Source of the DNA: Synergistaceae bacterium
Lineage (GTDB): Bacteria; Synergistota; Synergistia; Synergistales; Aminobacteriaceae
Direction of reading: 5' to 3'
Length of the DNA: 8,225 nucleotides
Assembly: GCA_017455085.1 (NCBI GenBank)
Contig: JAFTBT010000112.1
Span: 1 to 8,225 of the forward strand
The position numbers and the translations under genes were made by a program. Within the stretch, counting starts at the first letter, position 1. Every line of letters starts with the position of its first letter. Positions 1 to 6,549 of the stretch are shown here, in pieces. A model generated the notes under the pieces. The model saw nothing but the letters and a program-made list of their open reading frames with translations, did not search any database and had not been told where the DNA came from.

Positions 1-2
1 AT

Positions 3-1565
3 ATCGAGCGTGAAGTCCCCGGCATAGATTGGGGAACGGGCAATCTCGGCCAGGGACTCTCTGCCGGAGCAGGCTTTGCCCTCGCACAGCGCGCCAACGG
101 CTACTCCGGACATGTGTACGTCCTGATGGGAGACGGCGGACAGACTAAAGGACAGCTCGCCGAAGCAAGACGCACCGCAGTCAAGGAAGGCCTCACCGGA
201 TTAGTGGGACTCATCGACTATAACGATATTCAGCTATCAGGACCTCGCAAGGACGTTATGCCCTGCAACATCAGAGCACTCTGGGAAGCTGACGGCTGGG
301 AGGCTGTCGAGGTTGACGGACATTCTTTCAGCGCAATATATGACGCTCTCAAAGCAGCAGGCACTCACGGAAAACCTACAGTGCTACTCTGCAAAACAGT
401 GATGGGCAAAGACGGCGGAGTCATGGAGGGAGTCGCGACATACCACGGCAAAGCTCCGGCAGTTGACGACTACAACGCAATAGTCTCTGCACTCGGAGAA
501 TCACCCGACACACTCACGAAGGCTCAGGCCAAGCGCAAGACTCCTTCAGCCGCAAAAGGCCGCACAGTAAATTATCCTCCTGCACCAAATATCGACACAG
601 GTACACCGTTCGACTACGAGGGCGCAAAAATCAGCGACAACAGAGGCGCATTCGGGAAAGCTCTTGCTGATGTCGGAAGGCTCAACTACAAGAAAAACGG
701 ACACACTCCGATTCTGGTGTTCGACTGCGATTTGTGGCCGTCAGTGATGACGAAGGGATTTCACGACAACTGCCCGGATTGGTACGTTCAGAGCGGGATT
801 CAGGAGCATAACGTTGCAACGATGTCGGGTACTGCCAGCATTGCGGGAGTAGTCAGCCTGTGGGCGGAGTTCGGGGTGTTTGGGATCGATGAGGTCTACA
901 ACCAGCAGAGACTCAACGACATAAATTTTGCCGGCAACAAAACAGTGCTGACTCACGTGGGCTTAGACGTTGGCGAGGACGGAAAGACTCACCAGTGCAT
1001 AGACTATGTAGGCTTAATGCGCAACATGTTCGGCTGGAAAATAGTTGTGCCTGTTGACCCGAACCAGACGGATAGAGCTACACGCTGGATGCTGAAGACT
1101 CCGGGCGATATTTGCTTGGCCGTGGGACGCAGCAAGATTGACGGCCTCAAGGAATTTTCTGGTGATTATGAGTTCAAGTACGGAGAAGCCGTGAAGGTAC
1201 GCACAGGGAAATCCGGGAGTATCTTTGCGTTGGGGTACATGGTGCAGATAGCCATGAAGGCAGCGGATGCACACAACCTTGACGTGAATATCTACGCGGT
1301 ATCTTCGCCGTTAACACCAGACATTAACGCACTAAAAGAGGCAGCAGCACTCGGCCCAATCATGACAGTCGAAGATCACAATGTGAATACTGGAATGGGA
1401 GCAATAATGCTTGTCGAGGCAGCGCGTAACGGAATAGCCCTCCCGAAAGTGAAGACGCTCGGAGTCGACCACTATGGAGCATCCGGAACGTATGACGCAG
1501 TGCGTGAAGAGATGGGATTATCTCCCGACAACATAGCGCAGGAATTTATGAAGCTAAAGCAGTAA
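3..1565 (+). CDS. tkt: Transketolase, 5'-truncated by the window edge
   Basis: Thiamine-diphosphate enzyme of the non-oxidative pentose phosphate pathway. It moves two-carbon units between ketose and aldose phosphates, here taking up the xylulose-5-phosphate made by AraD. The frame is open from base 3; the GTG at 114 is only an internal Val. About 520 residues are visible and roughly 110 N-terminal residues are missing relative to a normal single-chain transketolase. Visible parts, counted from base 3: the GNLGQGLSAG loop near residues 14-23; the thiamine-diphosphate/Mg motif GDGG with its distal NDIQ; a pyrimidine-binding domain with the catalytic Glu in GIQEHNVAT (Glu about 268); and a C-terminal transketolase domain ending at base 1565. 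The segment after GDG reads GQTKG, with Lys where yeast and E. coli enzymes have Glu; I believe this is a subfamily trait. First visible gene of the operon, 47 bases before the kinase. Family assignment is firm; the pathway role is inferred from its neighbours. Confidence 0.95.
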   Translation: MEREVPGIDWGTGNLGQGLSAGAGFALAQRANGYSGHVYVLMGDGGQTKGQLAEARRTAVKEGLTGLVGLIDYNDIQLSGPRKDVMPCNIRALWEADGWEAVEVDGHSFSAIYDALKAAGTHGKPTVLLCKTVMGKDGGVMEGVATYHGKAPAVDDYNAIVSALGESPDTLTKAQAKRKTPSAAKGRTVNYPPAPNIDTGTPFDYEGAKISDNRGAFGKALADVGRLNYKKNGHTPILVFDCDLWPSVMTKGFHDNCPDWYVQSGIQEHNVATMSGTASIAGVVSLWAEFGVFGIDEVYNQQRLNDINFAGNKTVLTHVGLDVGEDGKTHQCIDYVGLMRNMFGWKIVVPVDPNQTDRATRWMLKTPGDICLAVGRSKIDGLKEFSGDYEFKYGEAVKVRTGKSGSIFALGYMVQIAMKAADAHNLDVNIYAVSSPLTPDINALKEAAALGPIMTVEDHNVNTGMGAIMLVEAARNGIALPKVKTLGVDHYGASGTYDAVREEMGLSPDNIAQEFMKLKQ

Positions 1566-1598
1566 AAATATTCTTGGGTAATAGCAGGAAATTTTTAT

Positions 1599-1606
1599 GA
1601 AGAGGT
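1599..1606 (+). promoter_or_regulatory. Ribosome binding site of the FGGY kinase
   Basis: The purine-rich sequence GAAGAGGT ends 6 bases before the ATG at 1613. This supports that start and shows independent initiation after the 47-base gap that follows transketolase. I see no convincing promoter in the gap. Confidence 0.6.
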
Positions 1607-1612
1607 AAATAC

Positions 1613-3202
1613 ATGAAAGACGTAATAATTCAAGGAAAAACAGCTCTGGGAATTGAGTTCGGCTCAACCAGAATCAAAGCTGTATTAGTGGATTTTGACG
1701 GGCATGTTTTAGCGTCAGGGTCTCACGAATGGGAAAACAAGCTCGTCAACGGCGTGTGGACGTATGACCTTGCGGATGTGGATGCGGGTTTGCGTTCGTG
1801 TTACTCGTCTCTCAGGCAGGACGTGGAGGCCAAGTACGGAGTCACTCCGAAAACGTTCGGTGCTTTGGGAATCTCGGCAATGATGCATGGATATATTGCC
1901 CTTGACGCTCACGATAAGCAGCTCGCACCCTTTCAGACTTGGCGCAATACTAACACTACTCAAGCCGCAGACACACTCACTGAGTTATTCGACTTCAACA
2001 TACCGTTGCGGTGGAGCTGTGCGCATTTGTACCAGAGAATACTTGACGGTGAGGAGCATGTGAAAAAAATTGCGTCAGTGTTCACGTTAGCGGCGTATAT
2101 GCACTACAAGCTGACCGGCTGCAAAGTTATCGGCATTGGTGACGCTGCTGGAATGTTCCCGATAGATTCCGAGACTATGGACTATGACGCGGATATGGTG
2201 CAGAAATTTGACAAGCTGCTTAAGGCAAAAGGACTCTCGTATACTCTGCGTGAGGTGTTCCCGAAAGTTCTGGTAGCTGGTGAAAATGCAGGCAGTCTGA
2301 CTCCGGAAGGTGCGGCGTTGCTTGACGAGACAGGCACACTTCAGGCAGGAGTCCCTGTGTGTCCTCCGGAAGGCGACGCAGGTACAGGAATGACCGCGAC
2401 AAACTCAGTAGCTCCACGTACAGGAAATCTTTCGGCAGGTACGTCAACGTTCGCGATGATCGTGCTGGAGCATAAGCTCGCCAAACTTCACAGGGAGATC
2501 GACATGGTTACGACACCTTCAGGATTCCCGTGCGCAATGTCTCACGCCAACAACGGCACCAGCGACCTGAATGCATGGGTTTCTGTGTTCGGAGAATTTT
2601 GCGGCTTGATGGGAATTTCTGCGGACATAGGCGAACTGTTCGGGAAGCTGTACACTCACTCAATGACTGGAGATTCTGACTGCGGGGGATTGATGGCGTA
2701 CGGGTATTACTCCGGAGAAAATATCACGTTCATCAACGAGGGCAGGCCGTTATTCATGAGGACACCCAACAGCAAATTCACACTGGCTAACTTCATGAAA
2801 GTGAATCTGTATACGTCACTGGGAGCTGTGAAATTGGGGATGGATATTCTCCTCAAGGACGAAGGCGTGAAGTTAGACCGGATGATGGGACACGGAGGAC
2901 TGTTCAAGACACCGTTAGTGATGCAGAAAGTTTTGGCAGCGGCGGTAAATGCGCCTGTATCTGTGATGGCGACGGCGAGTGAGGGCGGAGCTTGGGGAAT
3001 AGCTTTGCTTGCGGCGTATATGGCTGACGGAAAACGGGACGGAAAACTTGAGGAGTACCTCGATAAGAGAGTGTTCACAGGACTCACTGGAAACGTAGTA
3101 GACCCGGACCCGGAAGAAGTGAAAGGGTTTGAGGTGTTCACGCAGAGATATATAGCTGGGCTTGAGGCAGAGAAGGCAGCTATTAAGGCTATGGACTGGT
3201 GA
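1613..3202 (+). CDS. FGGY-family carbohydrate kinase, probable L-ribulokinase (non-classical AraB)
   Basis: ATP-dependent sugar kinase, 529 residues, close to the FGGY family's usual 500-560. The N-terminal phosphate-binding segment is LGIEFGSTRIKAV (residues 12-24). The sugar-side motif is GISAMMHGY (86-94). The likely catalytic base is Asp255 in PPEGDAGTGM. The C-terminal adenosine-binding region has GHGGLFKTP (426-434), followed by a Gly/Ala-rich stretch (EGGAWGIALLAAY, 457-469). These motifs differ from classical E. coli AraB and match a subfamily I recall from Bacteroides-type arabinose operons, usually annotated as FGGY kinase, ATPase or xylulokinase. With araA and araD just downstream and no other kinase in view, L-ribulose is the likeliest substrate, giving L-ribulose-5-phosphate. 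D-xylulose cannot be excluded from sequence alone. The ATG start has a good ribosome binding site. Only 6 bases separate its stop from the transaldolase start. Confidence 0.88.
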   Translation: MKDVIIQGKTALGIEFGSTRIKAVLVDFDGHVLASGSHEWENKLVNGVWTYDLADVDAGLRSCYSSLRQDVEAKYGVTPKTFGALGISAMMHGYIALDAHDKQLAPFQTWRNTNTTQAADTLTELFDFNIPLRWSCAHLYQRILDGEEHVKKIASVFTLAAYMHYKLTGCKVIGIGDAAGMFPIDSETMDYDADMVQKFDKLLKAKGLSYTLREVFPKVLVAGENAGSLTPEGAALLDETGTLQAGVPVCPPEGDAGTGMTATNSVAPRTGNLSAGTSTFAMIVLEHKLAKLHREIDMVTTPSGFPCAMSHANNGTSDLNAWVSVFGEFCGLMGISADIGELFGKLYTHSMTGDSDCGGLMAYGYYSGENITFINEGRPLFMRTPNSKFTLANFMKVNLYTSLGAVKLGMDILLKDEGVKLDRMMGHGGLFKTPLVMQKVLAAAVNAPVSVMATASEGGAWGIALLAAYMADGKRDGKLEEYLDKRVFTGLTGNVVDPDPEEVKGFEVFTQRYIAGLEAEKAAIKAMDW

Positions 3203-3208
3203 TAAATT

Positions 3209-4234
3209 ATGACAACAATACATGAAGTTTTCGGAATGGGTCAAAGCATTTGGCTCGACTACATCAGCAAATCTCTCATTGCTTCCGGCGGCCTTGAGGA
3301 GTGGATCAAAAATGGAGTCGTCGGAGTTACCACTAACCCGTCAATCTTTGAGAACGCTATAGCAAAAACTTCGGACTATGACGAAGAAATTTCTGCTCTC
3401 ACCAAAGCAGGAAAGACTACCTCCGAAATCTACGAGACCCTCACGCTTCAGGAAGTCGGAGCTGCTGCGGATATACTACGTCCCGTTTACGACAAGACCA
3501 GCGGCAAAGACGGCTACGTTTCTCTTGAGGTCAACCCCCTTCTTGCATCAGACAGAGATACCACCATCAGCGAGGCAAAAAGACTCTTCGCTCTCCTCAA
3601 CAGGCCCAACGTCATGATCAAGATCCCTGCCACTCCCGAAGGCATAAGCGCACTCTCTGAATGCATCGCCTCAAACGTCAACGTCAACAGCACGCTGATC
3701 TTCTCGCAGGCTCAGTACACCGAAGTCGCAAAGGCGTATCTTGAGGGAGTTCGGCGCGGAGGTAAGGCCGCAAGTGTCGCATCAGTTTTCGTGAGCAGAG
3801 TAGATACTGCTGTGGATAAGCTAGTGCCTCAAGAACTACAGGGCAAAATCGCAGTCGACGGCATCAAGTTAATGTATCAGGCCTTCAAAGAATTGTTTGC
3901 AGGTGCGGAACATGTACAGCGTCCCTTGTGGGCATCAACCGGCACAAAGAATCCAGCGTATTCTGACGTGAAGTATATCGAGGAACTTATCGGGGCTGAC
4001 ACCGTGAACACAGTACCTCCCTCAACACTTCAGGCATTCCTGAATCACGGACATGCAGCACTCACAGTAGAGTCTGGACTCGACACGGCAAAAGCTGACC
4101 TCGAAAAAGTCAAGGCTCTCGGCGTAAACATGGATGCAGTTTGTGCAAAATTACTCGCTGACGGATTGGCCTCGTTCAACAAAGCATTTGAGTCGCTCAT
4201 GTCAGCAATCGAGAAGAAAGGAGCAGCATTATAG
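3209..4234 (+). CDS. tal: Transaldolase (long, mycobacterial-type)
   Basis: Class I Schiff-base aldolase that transfers dihydroxyacetone units between sugar phosphates, joining transketolase in feeding pentose carbon into glycolysis. At 341 residues it fits the long transaldolase subfamily (about 350-380), not the short fructose-6-phosphate aldolase-like forms (about 215). Visible motifs: WLDYIS with Asp17; GVTTNPSIFENAI (39-51); VSLEVNP with Glu107; the Schiff-base Lys138 in NVMIKIPATPEG; NVNSTLIFS (158-166); VASVFVSRVD (190-199); and RPLWASTGTKNPAYSDVKY (238-256). The ATG at 3209 lies 6 bases after the kinase stop with only a weak GGTGAT ahead of it, so translation is probably coupled to the kinase. 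The stop TAG at 4232-4234 overlaps the araA start. An internal ATG at 3236 is less likely because family members have residues before the GQS(I/V)WLD segment. Confidence 0.95.
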   Translation: MTTIHEVFGMGQSIWLDYISKSLIASGGLEEWIKNGVVGVTTNPSIFENAIAKTSDYDEEISALTKAGKTTSEIYETLTLQEVGAAADILRPVYDKTSGKDGYVSLEVNPLLASDRDTTISEAKRLFALLNRPNVMIKIPATPEGISALSECIASNVNVNSTLIFSQAQYTEVAKAYLEGVRRGGKAASVASVFVSRVDTAVDKLVPQELQGKIAVDGIKLMYQAFKELFAGAEHVQRPLWASTGTKNPAYSDVKYIEELIGADTVNTVPPSTLQAFLNHGHAALTVESGLDTAKADLEKVKALGVNMDAVCAKLLADGLASFNKAFESLMSAIEKKGAAL

Positions 4235-4236
4235 TG
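4217..4236 (+). promoter_or_regulatory. araA ribosome binding site and TAGTG stop/start overlap
   Basis: AAAGGAG (4217-4223) lies inside the last codons of transaldolase. It is followed after 10 bases by GTG (4234-4236), whose first G is also the last base of the transaldolase stop TAG. The strong Shine-Dalgarno and one-base overlap fix the GTG as the araA start and point to translational coupling of the two enzymes. Confidence 0.75.
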
Positions 4237-5709
4237 TTACTGAAGGATTATGAATTTTGGTTTGTGGTGGGCAGTCAGTATCTTTACGGCCCCGAAGTTC
4301 TGGAGACAGTCGCAGCCCGTGCGCAGGAAATGGCCGACAAGCTCAACGCCTCCGGAAAATTACCCTGCAAAGTCGTCTACAAAGTTACGGCCAAGACCAA
4401 CAAGGAAATCACTGACGTTATCCGTGACGCGAATCATGACGAAAAATGTGCAGGCATAATCACTTGGTGCCACACCTTCAGTCCGTCAAAGATGTGGATC
4501 AACGGCCTCGTCAGCCTCCAAAAGCCTTGGTGTCATTTCGCAACACAGTACAACCGCGAGATTCCCAATGACGAGATCGATATGGACTTCATGAATCTCA
4601 ATCAGGCAGCTCACGGCGACAGGGAACACGGATTTATCGGCGCAAGGCTCAGGACTCCCAGAAAGATCATCGCGGGCTACTGGCAGGACCCGGACGTTCA
4701 GGAGAGAATCGGAAAATGGATGCGGGCTGCTGCTGGTGCGGCGTTCTCGCGTTCGTTGAAGGTTATGCGTTTCGGCGACAACATGCGCGAAGTTGCGGTA
4801 ACCGAAGGCGACAAAGTAGAAGTGCAGGCAAAACTCGGCTGGCAGGTCAACACTTGGCCTGTAGGGAAACTTGCACAGACTATTGATGCAGTAACAGAGT
4901 CCGAAGTAGACGCACTCATGAAGGAGTATGAATCTCTGTACGACATAGCTACGGACAGAATCGACTCGATACGCTATCAGGCTCGTGAAGAAATTGCGAT
5001 CAAGAAGATGCTCGACGCTGAAGGGTGCTGTGCGTTCTCGAACACGTTCCAGGACCTTTACGGCATGAGGCAGCTTCCGGGAATAGCTACACAGCATTTG
5101 CTTGCGACTGGTTACGGCTATGGTGCTGAAGGAGACTGGAAGGTTGCGGCGATGACTGCTATCGTGAAATTCATGACCGAAGGCAAAAATGGAGGCTCTG
5201 CGTTCATGGAGGACTATACGTATCACCTCGTGCCCGGCCAAGAGTACAGCTTAGGTGCTCACATGCTGGAGGTGTGTCCGTCAGTTGCAGAGGGCAGGCC
5301 GAGAATCGAAGTACACCATCTCGGAATCGGAGGCAAAGAAGATCCCGCAAGACTAGTTTTCGAGGGCAGAGCAGGAAATGCAGTAGTGATCAGCCTCGTG
5401 GACATGGGCGGACGTTTACGCCTAATCTGTCAGGATATCGAGTGCGTGAAACCGATTATGCCTATGCCGAATCTACCTGTAGCGCGCGTAATGTGGCGTG
5501 CAATGCCTGACCTGAAGACCGGAATCGAGTGCTGGGTGCTTGCTGGCGGAGCGCATCATACTGTGCTGAGCTATGACGTTGACGCTGAACAGATGAAGGA
5601 TTGGGCGCGCATGATGGATATTGAGTTCGTGCATATAGGCAAGGACACCACGACAGAGCAGCTTGAGCGTGATTTGTTCTTGGCCGATCTTGCGTGGAAA
5701 CTGAAGTAA
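4234..5709 (+). CDS. araA: L-arabinose isomerase
   Basis: Cytosolic metal-dependent isomerase converting L-arabinose to L-ribulose, the first committed step of the pathway. It has 491 residues, within the usual 470-500. The N-terminus YEFWFVVGSQYLYGPEVL (6-23) is the family signature and confirms the GTG start. The mid-region has TWCHTFSPSKMWINGL (77-92) and the substrate-pocket segment FATQYNREIP (102-111). The expected catalytic and metal-binding set is present: Glu299 in GYGAEGDWK, Glu326 in FMEDYTYH, His343 in GAHMLEVCPS, and the His pair 441-442 in GGAHHTVLS. Nothing is broken. It overlaps transaldolase by one base and its stop is 2 bases before the araD start, so it sits mid-operon. The identification is secure from motifs alone, and it anchors the interpretation of the less specific kinase. 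Confidence 0.98.
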   Translation: MLLKDYEFWFVVGSQYLYGPEVLETVAARAQEMADKLNASGKLPCKVVYKVTAKTNKEITDVIRDANHDEKCAGIITWCHTFSPSKMWINGLVSLQKPWCHFATQYNREIPNDEIDMDFMNLNQAAHGDREHGFIGARLRTPRKIIAGYWQDPDVQERIGKWMRAAAGAAFSRSLKVMRFGDNMREVAVTEGDKVEVQAKLGWQVNTWPVGKLAQTIDAVTESEVDALMKEYESLYDIATDRIDSIRYQAREEIAIKKMLDAEGCCAFSNTFQDLYGMRQLPGIATQHLLATGYGYGAEGDWKVAAMTAIVKFMTEGKNGGSAFMEDYTYHLVPGQEYSLGAHMLEVCPSVAEGRPRIEVHHLGIGGKEDPARLVFEGRAGNAVVISLVDMGGRLRLICQDIECVKPIMPMPNLPVARVMWRAMPDLKTGIECWVLAGGAHHTVLSYDVDAEQMKDWARMMDIEFVHIGKDTTTEQLERDLFLADLAWKLK

Positions 5710-5711
5710 TC

Positions 5712-6410
5712 ATGATGCTGGAAAAGTTACGTGAAGAAGTCTACAGCGCAAACATGGAGCTTCCGGAGCGTGGACTCGTTGTGTACACGTGGGGCAACGT
5801 CAGCGGCATAGACAGAGAATCGGGACTCGTAGTGATCAAGCCCTCAGGAGTCGAATACGAAGACTTGACACCCGAGAATCTCGTGATAGTTGACCTCAAC
5901 AACAACATAGTCGAGGGAAAAATGAACCCTTCTTCAGACACGAAGACTCACGTTGAACTCTACAAGACATTTCCGGAGATCGGCGGGATAGTCCACACGC
6001 ACAGTCCTCATGCTGTAGGTTGGGCGCAGGCTGGGCGGGACATACCCTGTTACGGGACGACACACGCGGATTACTTTTACGGGAGTGTGCCATGTTCACG
6101 GAATCTCACTGCTCAGGAAGTCGAGGAGGATTACGAGCTGAATACGGGGAAAGTTATCGCTGAGGAGTTCGCACGGAGAAAACTCAACCCGAAATCTTCG
6201 CCTGGAATCATTTGCCACTCACACGGGCCTTTCACGTGGGGAAAGGACGCTGCGCAGGCGGTGTATCATGCTGTGGTGCTTGAGGAGCTTGCGAAGATGG
6301 CGATGTATACGGTCATGATTGACCCTATGGCCTCACAGGCTCCCCAATACGTGCAGGATAAACATTACTTGCGCAAACACGGGCCTAATGCCTATTATGG
6401 GCAGAAATAG
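5712..6410 (+). CDS. araD: L-ribulose-5-phosphate 4-epimerase
   Basis: Class II aldolase-fold, Zn-dependent epimerase turning L-ribulose-5-phosphate into D-xylulose-5-phosphate, the substrate of the transketolase in this operon. I chose ATG 5712 (or the adjacent ATG 5715) because the protein then begins MLEKLREEVYSAN, matching the E. coli AraD N-terminus (MLEDLKRQV). A GTG at 5694 would extend it into araA without family support. A weak GAAG (5703-5706) precedes the start, so coupling to araA is likely. Counting from 5715, the protein has 231 residues like E. coli. It shows TWGNVSG (25-31), IKPSGV (41-46, phosphate/substrate loop), Zn ligands His94 and His96 in VHTHSPH and His170 in CHSHGPF, the catalytic Asp119 in THADYFYG, Glu141 in EEDYELNTG, and the conserved tail Tyr in HGPNAYYGQ. 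Its stop directly abuts the stop of the galM remnant on the other strand. Confidence 0.97.
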   Translation: MMLEKLREEVYSANMELPERGLVVYTWGNVSGIDRESGLVVIKPSGVEYEDLTPENLVIVDLNNNIVEGKMNPSSDTKTHVELYKTFPEIGGIVHTHSPHAVGWAQAGRDIPCYGTTHADYFYGSVPCSRNLTAQEVEEDYELNTGKVIAEEFARRKLNPKSSPGIICHSHGPFTWGKDAAQAVYHAVVLEELAKMAMYTVMIDPMASQAPQYVQDKHYLRKHGPNAYYGQK

Positions 6411-6446
6411 CTAGCGGGAAAATCTGAACTCGATAAAGACATTTTT

Positions 6447-6485
6447 GGGCTGTCCTGCTTGATTTTGTGGGGCAGCTCATTTTTT
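6447..6485 (+). terminator. Rho-independent terminator of the arabinose operon
   Basis: GGGCTGTCC (6447-6455) can pair with GGGCAGCTC (6470-6478): a 9-base-pair stem including two G-U pairs, closing a loop of about 14 bases (12 if one further U-G pair forms). An A and six T follow (6480-6485). It lies 36 bases after the araD stop, as expected for the operon end. On the - strand the hairpin is followed by A-rich sequence, so it should not stop galM transcripts. The stem is made of sequence belonging to the galM remnant. Confidence 0.72.
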
Positions 6486-6496
6486 GCTTCATCACC

Positions 6497-6518
6497 GCAA
6501 AACCATCGTAATCATTGT
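6497..6518. repeat. 22-base direct repeat, copy in the galM remnant
   Basis: Identical over 22 bases to 6662-6683 inside intact galM, 165 bases apart. On the - strand it encodes NDYDGF plus part of an Ala codon. It is the best-preserved block of the tandem galM tail duplication and could be a site of recombination between the copies. Confidence 0.92.
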
Positions 6519-6549
6519 GCCACAGGCAAGCTCTGCTCAGAATGCCCCT

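Larger units (their letters stand above)
6411..6548 (-). pseudogene. Decayed 3' fragment of a second galM-like gene
   Basis: Read on the - strand, this stretch repeats the last fifth of the adjacent galM. At its end it encodes AGQPKNVFIEFRFSR and a TAG (6413-6411), against AGETKKVFIEFKFSR and a stop in intact GalM: 11 of 15 residues are identical. Further upstream it encodes HNDYDGFAV (around 6519-6493), matching YNDYDGFAV of GalM (300-308). The start of the homology, GGGCATT, lies a few bases after galM's own stop and corresponds to about GalM codon 289. Between NDYDGFAV and AGQP it has lost 26 bases, which breaks the frame; small insertions and deletions disrupt the part before NDYDGF. It has no start codon, ribosome binding site or N-terminal 85% of the enzyme, so it cannot make a mutarotase. 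It could be a relic of a tandem paralog, or a partial duplication that then decayed. Confidence 0.85.

Noticed and set aside
1563..1597. Inverted repeat TAAAAAT / ATTTTTA in the gap between transketolase and the kinase, a possible terminator or regulatory hairpin
   Set aside because: The stem is all A-T with a 21-base loop and no T-run after it, so it would be very weak; chance pairing of AT-rich spacer is the simpler reading.
2707..3141. 144-codon open frame on the - strand inside the kinase gene
   Set aside because: Ser/Pro/Thr-rich, low-complexity translation antisense to a clear enzyme gene; no ribosome binding site or family match.
4486..5241. 251-codon open frame on the - strand inside araA
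   Set aside because: Lies wholly antisense to araA, has no recognisable domain, and its composition follows from the real gene's codon use.
5694..5711. GTG at 5694 as the araD start, giving six extra residues
   Set aside because: The family N-terminus begins at MLEKLREEV, and the GTG would extend araD into araA without conserved sequence or a better ribosome binding site.
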